Below, in pieces: positions 1 through 6,875 of a stretch of DNA of 30,250 bases. How positions within the stretch are numbered: position 1 is the stretch's first letter; each line of letters begins with the position of its first letter. The DNA comes from a virus. Both the position numbers and the translations under genes were made by a program. Location: positions 1 to 30,250 of IMG/VR virus record IMGVR_UViG_3300049595_002631; one strand, given 5' to 3'. The notes under the pieces were generated by a model. That model did no database searches, was not told the origin of the DNA, and was given only the letters and a program-made list of their open reading frames with translations.

Positions 1-127
1 CCACGCTGGAGATCTTCATCACGTCACCGCCGCGCGAGAGGCAGACCAACTGCATCGACGCGTCGACGCCCTCGAACTCCCGGCAGATGACGGTCGCCTG
101 GCGGTTGCCGCCGATCTGGCCGCGCCG
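1..127. repeat. Terminal direct repeat (left copy); circularity signature
   Basis: The first 127 bases are identical to the last 127 (30124-30250). The repeat lies inside a coding sequence and carries no att, cos or IS-like structure. The reading frame of the split adaptor gene is restored exactly when the two ends are merged. An exact 127-base overlap is what a k=127 assembler leaves on a circular or circularly permuted molecule, so I read it as an assembly overlap rather than a biological terminal repeat. Confidence 0.93.
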
Positions 128-274
128 CTGGGCCTGGCTGTAGGTCTCCTGGTCGTAGGATCCCAGGAACGACTGGACCTTGGACCAGGTCGTGATGCTT
201 TCGCCCGACGCGTTCCGGGTCTGGACGGGACGCTGAAGCTCGAACCGATGCGTGAGGCGGCCAGTGGCGATCAT
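1..274 (-). CDS. Head-tail adaptor (SPP1 gp16 / Phage_H_T_join-like), N-terminal part split by the window end
   Basis: The ATG is at 274-272, and the frame runs off the left edge and continues at 30123 down to the TGA at 30074-30076. The joined protein is 107 aa and begins MIATGRLTHRFELQRPVQTR. The features typical of head-closure/stopper proteins are all here: an N-terminal 'L..RFELQRP...R...GE....W' pattern, an RQATVICRE strand, a C-terminal basic/hydrophobic strand, and about 110 aa in length. Such proteins sit below the connector and seal the packaged head before the tail joins. The gene starts 3 nt after the stop of the connector gene and overlaps the following neck gene by 4 nt (ATGA). 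The family call rests on pattern, length and position. Confidence 0.82.
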   Translation of the reverse strand, partial: MIATGRLTHRFELQRPVQTRNASGESITTWSKVQSFLGSYDQETYSQAQRRGQIGGNRQATVICREFEGVDASMQLVCLSRGGDVMKISSV

Positions 275-277
275 GCG

Positions 278-844
278 TCAGTACCTCCCCGACCAGGAGG
301 AGGCCGCAAGCAGATCGTCGAAGCCTACGGGTAGGACCACCGTCCGGTCGTCCGCGAGCACGCCCCGGTTCCGGAAGGCATGGTCGACGTACATGAGGAT
401 CGCCGAGTGGAGCAGCGGGCACAGAATGAACCCAGCGGGCTTGCCTGCCCACCACTCGACGATCAGCTTGCCGGCCCGCTGGGCAACGAACGTGATCTCG
501 CCAGGGCGAACGTCGGCATCGACCTCGAGCTCGCCGGACGGAACGGCCTCGCCGTCTACTGTCACAGCGACGGGATGATCGGCATCGACCAGGAGCGGCG
601 GGGCCGGAAGGGGCACCACCCGAGGGCACTCCCTCCACACGCCGCGGAGTTTCGTGGCCACCATCGTGATCCCCAGCCGCTGCTCGATCAGCCGGCGGGC
701 CGTGGAGATCTTCTGGGCGAGCATGAAATTGTGCTCGTCCTGTTCGGGGAGGAGGCCGATCTGGGCCTTCGCATCGGAGAGCGACACCGGCTCGACGACC
801 GGCGCGACGACGACGGCGATGTTGTCGGGAGGTGCGACGATCAC
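278..844 (-). CDS. Head-tail connector protein (gp6-like)
   Basis: This is a 188-aa protein starting with GTG at 844, in a GTGA overlap with the upstream 64-aa gene. The N-terminus is the usual connector pattern: PVSLSDAKAQIGL, then a helix with DEHNFMLAQKISTARRLIEQRLG. In family members this is the helix bundle that docks a ring of subunits under the portal. The C-terminal half has further hydrophobic helices (PLLHSAILMYVDHAF). Order and spacing (major capsid, small protein, connector, adaptor, gp10-like) match the HK97-type neck module. The longer minus-strand frame running across 24-638 is an out-of-frame shadow of this gene and of the adaptor. Confidence 0.85.
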   Translation of the reverse strand: MIVAPPDNIAVVVAPVVEPVSLSDAKAQIGLLPEQDEHNFMLAQKISTARRLIEQRLGITMVATKLRGVWRECPRVVPLPAPPLLVDADHPVAVTVDGEAVPSGELEVDADVRPGEITFVAQRAGKLIVEWWAGKPAGFILCPLLHSAILMYVDHAFRNRGVLADDRTVVLPVGFDDLLAASSWSGRY

Positions 845-1035
845 GATCCGGCTCCCCTCACAACTGCCCGCTCAATCAACTTGTCGGACCGGCTCGCCGC
901 CGCGGCCTCGGGGGCCGGCGTGGCCCGGCCCGTGGAGGTCAGGAAGCCAGCCAGCCCTGGAGTCGCCTGAATGACAGCCCCGGCCGGATGGCCGCGGAAC
1001 TCGGATGTCAGGCGGACTGGGACCAGTTCGGCCAC
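841..1035 (-). CDS. Small conserved-looking head-module protein, unknown function
   Basis: This 64-aa frame starts with GTG at 1035. A good Shine-Dalgarno GGAGG lies 5 nt upstream, and the stop overlaps the next gene in a GTGA. The N-terminus (AELVPVRLTSEF, then RGHPAGAVIQ) looks like a single small beta-barrel fold, and the C-terminus is alanine-rich and charged. No transmembrane segment or catalytic motif is visible. Its place between major capsid protein and connector suggests a head-decoration or head-completion role, but that is inference from position only. Confidence 0.65.
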   Translation of the reverse strand: MAELVPVRLTSEFRGHPAGAVIQATPGLAGFLTSTGRATPAPEAAAASRSDKLIERAVVRGAGS

Positions 1036-1052
1036 TCGGGCCTCCGTGCGGC

Positions 1053-1090
1053 CCGGCGGGGGCTGGCGATGCGTAACCAGCCCCCGCCGG
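1053..1090. other. Strong perfect hairpin immediately downstream of the major capsid gene
   Basis: A 14-bp perfect stem (1053-1066 with 1077-1090; arm CCGGCGGGGGCTGG) encloses a 10-nt loop (CGATGCGTAA). It lies in the 75-bp gap between the capsid stop and the next start. On the minus strand it is followed by GGCCGCACGGAGG, which has no U-tract. It is therefore not a canonical intrinsic terminator. A transcript-stabilising or attenuating structure that sets capsid mRNA level apart from the neck genes is more likely. Confidence 0.75.
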
Positions 1091-1110
1091 AATCATTCAC
1101 ATTGATCAGG

Positions 1111-2328
1111 TCAGGCCTTGGCGAGGCGACCGACGAACTCGGGGCCGTGATTGCTCACGCCGAGCCGCGTCGAGGCCACGTACAGGTACTGCCGGCTGCG
1201 GACGAGCAGCTCGCGGGCCACGCTGATCTCCAGCCCGGTGTCCTTCAGGCCGACCGCGGTCGACATACCGAAGTCGCCGAACAGGGCCAGCGTCGTCGAG
1301 GGCAGGCCCTTGACGATGTAGACCGGGGCACCGAACAGGGTCGGCACCACGCGGCCACCGCCGACCACCTGGGTGGTCTGCTGGGCCGCCCAGATCTTCA
1401 TGAGATCCACGTAGCCGGCCTTCGAGCACACCCACGCGCCCGTGCCCATGATGGACTCGTCCACCTTGCCGACGACGTCGGCGAGGTTGGCGGCCGTCGT
1501 GGAAGCGTTGGCTGCCACAGTCACGGTATTGCCAGCCGCCACCGAGGCCGCGAGGCCGGTGATCGCCGGGTTTGCCGTGTTGCCGCCGAAAACCACATTG
1601 TCCATCCACCGGGACAGACCGTAGGAGCACCGGTCCACGATCAGGCCCGCGACGTCGATCGGCGAATCCTCGATGAGGGACCGCGACACGGGGATCGAGG
1701 CACCACCCTCGTAGAGGGTCAGGTCGGAACCGCTCGTCGTGATGTCCTGGTCGGTGAACGCCACGTTCTCGGCCGCGAAGCCGAACGTGACGTCGCCCGA
1801 CTTGGGCAGCGTGATCTTCTGGCCGCGGGGCCGGAAGATCGAGGCAAGCTGCATCGCCACCGACTGGTATTGCAGCCGGTTGACGATCGCGGAGTAGAGC
1901 TCGGTCACGACGAAGTCATCGCCGTAGCCGTCGACCGTCTCGCCCATGGCCCGATTGCTGACGCCGGCCAGGCCGCACAGATGGCGACCGACGGCCTCGG
2001 CGACCTTCACGGATCGGAACGCCCGCACGCCGGCCCGGATGTCGGGCGTGGCTTCAGCCTTCTCGTCGTCGCGGAACTGCCGCTCGACGTCCTCGCGGGA
2101 CTTGTCCGCGCTGCGGATGCCCTGCATCGACGCGATGGCAGCGTCGAGCTCGTGCTCGCGCTTGGCCTCGGACGCGATCTTGGCGGCCCGCTCCTGGGCG
2201 GACTTCAGCCGGCCCTCGATGCTCTCACGATCGGCGTCGTCCTTGGGCTCAAGCGAGCGAAGGGCGTTGATCTCGTTTTCGACCGCGACACTCTCGTCGG
2301 TCAGGAGGCGGAGCTTCGGGCTGGGCAT
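1111..2328 (-). CDS. Major capsid protein, HK97 fold, with N-terminal scaffolding (delta) domain
   Basis: This 405-aa protein forms the icosahedral shell. Residues 1-95 are highly charged and helix/coiled-coil forming (alternating E/K/R/A), like the HK97 delta domain that acts as internal scaffold and is removed by the prohead protease. The rest has the hallmarks of the fold: an E-loop region around RPRGQKITLPKSGDVTFGF, the ASIPVSRSLIEDSPID spine segment, YGLSRWMDNVVFGG, and a C-terminal domain ending GVSNHGPEFVGRLAKA. The start is ATG at 2328 with a GAGG site upstream. It is preceded by the recurrent 17-bp motif and followed by a large hairpin. Confidence 0.95.
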   Translation of the reverse strand: MPSPKLRLLTDESVAVENEINALRSLEPKDDADRESIEGRLKSAQERAAKIASEAKREHELDAAIASMQGIRSADKSREDVERQFRDDEKAEATPDIRAGVRAFRSVKVAEAVGRHLCGLAGVSNRAMGETVDGYGDDFVVTELYSAIVNRLQYQSVAMQLASIFRPRGQKITLPKSGDVTFGFAAENVAFTDQDITTSGSDLTLYEGGASIPVSRSLIEDSPIDVAGLIVDRCSYGLSRWMDNVVFGGNTANPAITGLAASVAAGNTVTVAANASTTAANLADVVGKVDESIMGTGAWVCSKAGYVDLMKIWAAQQTTQVVGGGRVVPTLFGAPVYIVKGLPSTTLALFGDFGMSTAVGLKDTGLEISVARELLVRSRQYLYVASTRLGVSNHGPEFVGRLAKA

Positions 2329-2394
2329 GGTTACCTCGGTTGGAGTTGGTGCGCGGTCTGTTTCGATCTCGCTCGCGGAAACCTACGAAGAGGC

Positions 2395-2413
2395 CACCGA
2401 TTTGCCCTATAGG
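2395..2413 (-). promoter_or_regulatory. Recurrent 17-bp late-operon motif, copy A (before major capsid gene)
   Basis: The minus strand reads ATAGGGCAAATCGGTGG, with flanking CT before and CC after shared with the copy before the portal gene. It lies in a 101-bp gap, 15 nt after the stop of the preceding gene and about 65 nt before the capsid ATG. Its distance from the start codon differs from copy to copy, so it is not a ribosome-binding site. A promoter or RNA-processing element is the likeliest reading. Confidence 0.6.
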
Positions 2414-2429
2414 CCGTCGGAAAAAAATC

Positions 2430-2717
2430 TCAGCGGACCGCGACCTTGCCGGCGATGGCAGCGTGAATCTCGCGCTGTCCTGCTGCCAGTTCGGCCAACG
2501 TCTCCGCCTGCCGCTCCTGGGTGCGACCGAGGCCGTCGAGCGTGGCCGTTGTCTGCTTCAGAAACGTCGAGTGGGCGTCGACGACCGGGACAACGACCGT
2601 CCTGTGTAGAGCGTGAGCCGCCTCGCGGAGCAGCCACAACAGCACCGCCAGCACGACGAACGGAACGCCGAACTCGCGGGCGGTGCGAAGACCGATCTCG
2701 ATGGTTTCCGTGTTCAC
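2430..2717 (-). CDS. Small single-pass membrane protein with coiled-coil tail; holin-like candidate
   Basis: The 95-aa product starts with GTG at 2717 (GGAGG 7 nt upstream; GTGA overlap with the preceding gene). After a short N-terminus there is one hydrophobic segment (FGVPFVVLAVLLWLL, about residues 15-30). The rest is a hydrophilic heptad-rich helix (STFLKQTTATLDGLGRTQER...) reaching the C-terminus. This is the architecture of small phage holin/BhlA-like proteins, which suits its place at the end of a membrane/peptidase cassette. No lysis motif proves it, so other membrane functions remain possible. Confidence 0.7.
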   Translation of the reverse strand: MNTETIEIGLRTAREFGVPFVVLAVLLWLLREAAHALHRTVVVPVVDAHSTFLKQTTATLDGLGRTQERQAETLAELAAGQREIHAAIAGKVAVR

Positions 2718-3010
2718 GTATGCTCCTCCCACCACTTCCTGACCAGCGCTTCCACGATCGCCCCGATGGCCCACCACAACAGCATGGTCGTGAGCGCGAA
2801 GCCACATCGGTCGCGGTAGACCAGCCGGACGCGCTGTTCCCATCGCTCGCGCATGGCACGACGGTCGCGACCGGCAAACGCCATCTCGCTGACCTGTGGC
2901 GATTGCTCGACGGCGGTGGCGACGACAGCATCGCACCGCTCGCGGCCGACCATGGCCCGCCGAATCGGAGATGCACCCAGGGAATGCCAGACGTAATCCG
3001 CGTCCGTCAT
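2714..3010 (-). CDS. Small basic protein with C-terminal membrane anchor, unknown function
   Basis: The product is 98 aa, starting with ATG at 3010 in an ATGA overlap with the trypsin-like gene, and ending in a GTGA overlap with the next gene. The first 65 residues are soluble and arginine-rich (GRDRRAMRERWEQRVRLVYR). A single transmembrane helix (CGFALTTMLLWWAIGAIVEAL, about 70-88) then precedes a short cationic tail (VRKWWEEHT). The coupling to a peptidase gene and to a second small membrane protein suggests a lysis or envelope-directed module, perhaps a pinholin or antiholin pair. That is inference. Confidence 0.7.
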   Translation of the reverse strand: MTDADYVWHSLGASPIRRAMVGRERCDAVVATAVEQSPQVSEMAFAGRDRRAMRERWEQRVRLVYRDRCGFALTTMLLWWAIGAIVEALVRKWWEEHT

Positions 3011-3777
3011 CGTTTCGCACACCTTCCGTCTCGGCAGCTGCCGGCGCGTGCCTGGGTGAGAAGTGCTCGGATCTCGGCGACATGGCTGCCGGCGGTCATC
3101 CCCTTGGACGATCCCCAGAGCACAGCGACGACTTCGCCGTCGGCGTTGAAGATCGGGCCGCCCGAGTCCCCCTGCCGGGCCGCAGCCTGGACCTCGACCA
3201 TGTGAGCCGGATGCCGGCCCGTGGGGCCGACGAACTGGGTGACATGGCCTGCCGCCTCGCGGTAGACGAACGGCGCCGGCCCGTAGCCGGCGAGCGTCAG
3301 CCGGTCGCCCACGGCCGGGGGCCGGGCCGCGATCGGCACCGGGGCTGCGGCTGGGGCCAGTGTCGCCAGGGCCGCCAGGTCGAAGGCGTCGTCGCTCGCG
3401 AGCACACGAGCCGGTCCGCTCGTGCCGTCGGGCCAGCGGATCGTGATCGCGTCCCTGTGGCCACGAACGACGTGCCATGCTGTCAGGACAACTCCCCGGC
3501 CCTCACGGGCCTCCACGAGCACGCCAGACCCGCAGTCGCGGGACGGGCCGGATCCGCACTCGACCCGGCAGACCGCTGGCCGGGGGCCGGTGGATGCGGC
3601 CGCCGCCTGGGCAGGGGGCGCCGGTTGGTCTGGCAGCTCGCCGGAACCATCGCACACCGGGCACGCGAACCGCACCGGGCCTGGCCCGACGACGCGGTCG
3701 CCGTGGCAGTTCGAGCACGGGGCAGCCGAGGCGGTCGCGGCCAGGAGCAGCGCAAGGAGGATGGATCGCATGGTCAC
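3007..3777 (-). CDS. Exported trypsin-like serine protease with N-terminal Cys4 zinc-finger-like segment
   Basis: This 256-aa protein begins with a signal peptide (MTMRSILLALLLAATASA, probable cleavage near residue 18-19). A DnaJ-type pair of knuckles follows: C21-x2-C24-x-G and C39-x2-C42-x-G-x-G. The chymotrypsin/HtrA-like domain has all three catalytic residues in context: His102 in TAWHVV, Asp133 in DAFDLAAL, and Ser205 in RQGDSGGP. No PDZ domain follows, and the tail is short and Cys-containing. An active, exported endopeptidase is strongly indicated. In a phage it could cut envelope or surface proteins during lysis, or act in the lysogen. It is translationally coupled to the papain-like gene upstream and to a membrane protein downstream. 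Confidence 0.88.
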   Translation of the reverse strand: MTMRSILLALLLAATASAAPCSNCHGDRVVGPGPVRFACPVCDGSGELPDQPAPPAQAAAASTGPRPAVCRVECGSGPSRDCGSGVLVEAREGRGVVLTAWHVVRGHRDAITIRWPDGTSGPARVLASDDAFDLAALATLAPAAAPVPIAARPPAVGDRLTLAGYGPAPFVYREAAGHVTQFVGPTGRHPAHMVEVQAAARQGDSGGPIFNADGEVVAVLWGSSKGMTAGSHVAEIRALLTQARAGSCRDGRCAKR

Positions 3778-4646
3778 CCGGCGGGCCGGCTCCAGTCATC
3801 GGGGAGAGTGACGGACGCCACAGCGAACGATCCCTGCCATGCGGACTTGGCCGTCCGCTCGGAGTCGTACCGCACGATGTCGTAGGAGTCCGGGTAGGCC
3901 ATAAGCCGCTGGTCTGGCATCCACCGTGCCCACGGCACCGCGTGCCCGTTGCGGCCCACGCTGACGACGTAGCCGTGGAGCACGAGGCACACGGCCTGCT
4001 CGTAGCTCTCAGGGAAGATCACCTCGTCTGGGCGGAACCATTTGGCTGTTTCCTCCCAGCCCTCCGGGAATCGTGAGACCGGCGTCCACGGCCCGCGTGC
4101 CTGGTTGAACCCGCCTTTTCCGGCCGTGCCCGGCATGGAGTGGCGGAACTGGTAGTCGAACGGCTGCACCGTCTCGGGAAGCATCCCGCGTCGGCAGGCA
4201 ATCTCCAGCACCGCCCTTACGTTCGCTCCTCCCCACTGCCGCGGATTCGCCTCGGCGTATACCGAGAGCGGCGACAGCCATACGGATCCGAACTCGCGCG
4301 ACTCGGGGTATCGGTATCCCACCTTCGGCCCGCCGAAGTTCACACCCCGCGCCCGGTTGCGAGCGGCCTCGACGTTGGCCCGGAGACTGTGGCATGTGCA
4401 TTCGTGGGTCGGGTTCTGGTTTGTGAACCGGTCGATGTAGTTCATCCCCCATGCCCCGGCCGCGTCGTTCTCACGTGCGCGGTCCACCCACTCGCGCGGC
4501 TCGATCCACAGGGCCTTCGGGAACTCCCTCGAGGCTGAACCGCAGGCGTCGCGCAGGGCGTCTGGCGTGTCCTCGATCGCAAGGCTGGCCGGGTAGCCGT
4601 CGTGTACGGCAGGGAAGACGTCGATCAGCTTTGGGTCGATCGTCAC
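3774..4646 (-). CDS. Papain-like (C1-type) cysteine peptidase
   Basis: The 290-aa protein has no signal peptide. Gln77 and Cys83 in NQNPTHECTCHS keep the six-residue papain spacing between the oxyanion Gln and the nucleophile. His235 in GRNGHAVPWA matches the 'xHAV' block, and a D/N-S-aromatic block (PDSYD, Asp252) follows at the right distance. The assignment rests on this Cys-His-Asx order. The neighbours are membrane and exported proteins, so it might be a lysis enzyme cutting peptide cross-bridges or envelope proteins; no canonical lysozyme, amidase or transglycosylase was found elsewhere in the genome. It overlaps its neighbours by ATGA/GTGA-type junctions. The fold is fairly sure; the substrate is unknown. 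Confidence 0.72.
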   Translation of the reverse strand: MTIDPKLIDVFPAVHDGYPASLAIEDTPDALRDACGSASREFPKALWIEPREWVDRARENDAAGAWGMNYIDRFTNQNPTHECTCHSLRANVEAARNRARGVNFGGPKVGYRYPESREFGSVWLSPLSVYAEANPRQWGGANVRAVLEIACRRGMLPETVQPFDYQFRHSMPGTAGKGGFNQARGPWTPVSRFPEGWEETAKWFRPDEVIFPESYEQAVCLVLHGYVVSVGRNGHAVPWARWMPDQRLMAYPDSYDIVRYDSERTAKSAWQGSFAVASVTLPDDWSRPAG

Positions 4647-5011
4647 GGCACGGCCTCCATCACCGCCGCTTCGCTGGCGGGCCTTGGCGTCACCCGGATA
4701 ACCGTCCGGCCCGCGATGGCGACGACCGCCGGTAGCCCCGCTTTACGGGCCGCATCCAGGGCGGAGCGATACTGCTCCGGCACGTCGCCGTCGCCGTCTG
4801 TCGTGTCGTCCTCGAAGAGCGTCGCGACCACCTTCCGCTCACGGTTCAGCCGGTTGACGGCGACGGACACGAACGGCGGCACGCCGCCGGCGTCCTTCTC
4901 GTAGACGTACACAGCCGCCGTGGCGGACCCGCTCGTGTCCACGTGTCCCCACTCGACGCGCGGCAGCGTCAGGAGGAGAAGCCCGGCGGCGATGAAGGCA
5001 AGCGGCCTCAC
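4643..5011 (-). CDS. Exported small protein (signal peptide), unknown function
   Basis: The product is 122 aa, starting with GTG at 5011 (GTGA overlap). It opens with a textbook export signal: MRP followed by LAFIAAGLLLLTLP. The mature part contains TAAVYVYEKD, then VVATLFEDD, AARKAGLPAVVAIAGRTVIRV and a Pro-rich end. The alternation of strands and helices and the 'G-hydrophobic-P-A-V-V-x-I-A-G' block are reminiscent of thioredoxin-like folds, but no CxxC is present. I do not recognise the family with confidence. It lies in the envelope-directed cassette upstream of the papain-like peptidase. Confidence 0.68.
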   Translation of the reverse strand: MRPLAFIAAGLLLLTLPRVEWGHVDTSGSATAAVYVYEKDAGGVPPFVSVAVNRLNRERKVVATLFEDDTTDGDGDVPEQYRSALDAARKAGLPAVVAIAGRTVIRVTPRPASEAAVMEAVP

Positions 5012-5250
5012 GACCTCGTGGCCTCCGGCTTGAGCAGCTCGTCGAGGAGCTGCTGGCAGACGGTCACGGCCTCGGCCTTCCCCTGGTCGCGGAGCCGGGC
5101 CGCTAGGTCGATGACAAGGCGAAGGTCGTCAACCGGAGTCCGCTCGCGACGCCGGCCGAACCGGACGCGGAACTGCTGCACACCGGCGAACACGCCGTAG
5201 CCGACCAGGCCGGTGGCAATCACGATCTGGGCGAGGGTCACGTAGTTCAC
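5008..5250 (-). CDS. Small single-pass membrane protein
   Basis: The GTG start at 5250 overlaps the previous stop (GTGA), giving 80 aa. The N-terminal helix (YVTLAQIVIATGLVGYGVFAGV, about 3-24) is a single transmembrane segment. It is followed by a basic stop-transfer stretch (RVRFGRRRERT) and a cytosolic helical region with DDLRLVIDLAARLRDQGK. An N-out/C-in anchor with a short helical domain is the visible design. Spanin-like, holin-like or superinfection-type roles are all possible; position in the cassette is the only functional clue. A longer frame beginning at 5385 has no support at its start. Confidence 0.65.
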   Translation of the reverse strand: MNYVTLAQIVIATGLVGYGVFAGVQQFRVRFGRRRERTPVDDLRLVIDLAARLRDQGKAEAVTVCQQLLDELLKPEATRS

Positions 5251-5501
5251 GGTGTCTTCTCCATGTCGGCGGCCTTGTCGGCGATCCACCCGGCCAGGGC
5301 CGCACCCTCCGGGGTCTTCAGGACGGCCGCCAGTCGGCGGGCCAGTTCGTCGTCGAGCCGATTGCCGGTTTTGCTCGCCAGCCACTCCATCGCGTCGGCG
5401 ATCACCTCGGCCCGCTGCCGGTCATCGGTGGCAGCCGACAGCCGACGGCCGTAGCCGAGCAGGGGAGCCCACTCCACGAGCAGCCGGACGCTGTCGAGCA
5501 T
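5247..5501 (-). CDS. Small helical hypothetical protein
   Basis: This 84-aa, mostly alpha-helical soluble protein begins MLDSVRLLVEWAPLLGYG and continues with charged helices (QRAEVIADAMEWLASKTGN; LDDELARRLAAVLKTPEG). No membrane segment, metal site or catalytic motif is evident. It starts 1 nt after the stop of the preceding gene and overlaps the following one by 4 nt, so it is part of the same translationally coupled cassette. Function not recognised. Confidence 0.62.
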   Translation of the reverse strand: MLDSVRLLVEWAPLLGYGRRLSAATDDRQRAEVIADAMEWLASKTGNRLDDELARRLAAVLKTPEGAALAGWIADKAADMEKTP

Positions 5502-5502
5502 G

Positions 5503-5874
5503 TCAGGCCCTCACGAGCGGAAGCACTTGCTCCACGGCCCCGGACGCCAGCGCCAACACGAGCGCCCGAACAGCCGGCCTGGCGATCATCCAGATCGGGT
5601 AGGCGACTGTCGGAACGGCCTTGTCGGCGACGGCGTCGAACAGGCTGGAGACGGCCTCCATGGCGAGCGCCTTTTTCTCAGCTCCTGTCATGGTGCCGAC
5701 GGCGTCCAGGCCGGCGATAACCAGCCGCAACAGGGCAAGCATGAGGTCGCCGAACTCGGCCCAGGTCAGGCCGCCTGCGGCCGCAGATTTTGCCGTCTCG
5801 ACGAACGCGTGGATCTTCGACAGCAGACCGGCGTCCAGGTTGCCGGCAACAGCGACAGGGGCGGCAGAAATCAT
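5503..5874 (-). CDS. Hydrophobic helical protein, possible membrane-associated lysis/cassette protein
   Basis: The product is 123 aa, starting with ATG at 5874 in an ATGA overlap with the prohead protease-HAD gene. It is alanine/leucine/valine-rich with several amphipathic to hydrophobic helices (LMLALLRLVIAGLDAV; VPTVAYPIWMIARPAVRALVLALASG) and few charges. A TGAEKKALAMEAV block separates the two hydrophobic parts. The composition suggests membrane association; a holin role is conceivable but unproven. It opens the eight-gene cassette that separates the protease from the capsid gene. Confidence 0.6.
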   Translation of the reverse strand: MISAAPVAVAGNLDAGLLSKIHAFVETAKSAAAGGLTWAEFGDLMLALLRLVIAGLDAVGTMTGAEKKALAMEAVSSLFDAVADKAVPTVAYPIWMIARPAVRALVLALASGAVEQVLPLVRA

Positions 5875-6875
5875 CGTGAGGCCTCCGTTGAACCGACAGC
5901 AATCCGCATCCGGGCGGCCGCGGCCGCCGCGGCGGCCCTGGCGCCCGCAAGCGTCGAGACCTTCACGCCGCGCGGGGACGCCGCGGCCCGCTCAGCGATC
6001 CCCTCCGGGTAGTCGTCGATCCAGATGTCGACAGAAAGGCCGGCGGCTGCTGCGGCCGACCGCTTTTGCTGGTCCGGCCCGACGAGCAGCACGCCGGCTA
6101 GTTCGTCGTGGATGTCCCCGAACGCGTCCCGCAGGGCGGCCCGGTTCTCCTCGGTGTCTTCGCGTCGAGTGATGCACACGACGCGGTTCCCACGGGCCTG
6201 GGCGTCGGCGACGAACGACCGCCACAGCCCTGGGGCCGCGGTGAACGTCCCGTCGAAGTCGAGCGAGATCGTCAGGCCGCGGGACTCGGCCCGGTGGGCC
6301 ATCGCGCTCCGGGCGTTCTTCCAGAGCGGGAGCGAACGGATCCCGGCCGTGCTTTGCGGGTAGGCCGGGTAGGTGACCGCCGAGATGTCGTAGAGGCCGC
6401 TCGCGCGGAACACCGTCCGGATCACGTTCCCCTTTTCGTCCTCGGTCCACGTCTCACCGTCCGGGGCTGACGTGAAGGCGAAACTCGCGCCGGTGATCGT
6501 GCGATCTTCGACGAGCATCGCGAGGTCGCGGCCGTGGGTCGTTTGGATCGGGCGGTGGGTGTACTCCAGCCCCTTCAGGCCCTTCCTGATCTCCAGCCGA
6601 CCATTCGTCGTCCGGCCCGTAATCAGGTGCGACAGGTGATCGGTGAGGAACGGAACGTCGATCTTCCCTCGCGGGTCGTTCGCCTTGCGGTCGACCAGGC
6701 CGTCGAAGGCCGTGGGCGCGAACTTCTCGCGGAAGCCGCCGAGGTCGACGGAGAACGAATCCCACGGCGGGGAGATCCCGGCGATGACGGGCGGCTCGCC
6801 GTCGCGCTTCTGGACGGTGATCGCGTCGGGGTAGTCGGCCGTGAGGAGATAGCGACGCTCGATCATGGTGGTCAT
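5871..6875 (-). CDS. HK97-family prohead protease fused to a C-terminal HAD-like phosphohydrolase domain
   Basis: The start is ATG at 6875 (MTTMIERRYLL), in an ATGA overlap with the portal stop; 334 aa. Residues about 1-185 are the U35 prohead protease. It has RYLLTADYP and the FREKFAPTAFD block, the catalytic His80 in FLTDHLSHLITGRT, and the catalytic Ser131 in ITGASFAF. The 'DISAVTYPAYPQS' ending is typical of the family. From about residue 200 a second domain begins, LTISLDFDGTF, with HAD motif I (Asp206, Asp208). Motif II-like CITRRED (Thr236) follows, and a DD pair (287-288) in DIWIDDYP. The protease cuts scaffold and capsid in the prohead. Whether the HAD domain is packaged, cleaved off or an independent phosphatase is unknown. 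The frame is continuous, with no sign of a sequencing join. Confidence 0.88.
   Translation of the reverse strand: MTTMIERRYLLTADYPDAITVQKRDGEPPVIAGISPPWDSFSVDLGGFREKFAPTAFDGLVDRKANDPRGKIDVPFLTDHLSHLITGRTTNGRLEIRKGLKGLEYTHRPIQTTHGRDLAMLVEDRTITGASFAFTSAPDGETWTEDEKGNVIRTVFRASGLYDISAVTYPAYPQSTAGIRSLPLWKNARSAMAHRAESRGLTISLDFDGTFTAAPGLWRSFVADAQARGNRVVCITRREDTEENRAALRDAFGDIHDELAGVLLVGPDQQKRSAAAAAGLSVDIWIDDYPEGIAERAAASPRGVKVSTLAGARAAAAAAAARMRIAVGSTEASR

Noticed and set aside
24-638. Minus-strand frame (204 aa) over the neck genes
   Set aside because: Arg/Pro/Gly-rich and out of phase with both connector and adaptor genes, which have start, overlap and family support.
832-2412. Long plus-strand frame (526 aa) opposite the capsid gene
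   Set aside because: Low-complexity Arg/Gly/Ala/Asp-rich translation complementary to the capsid gene; an effect of high GC third positions.
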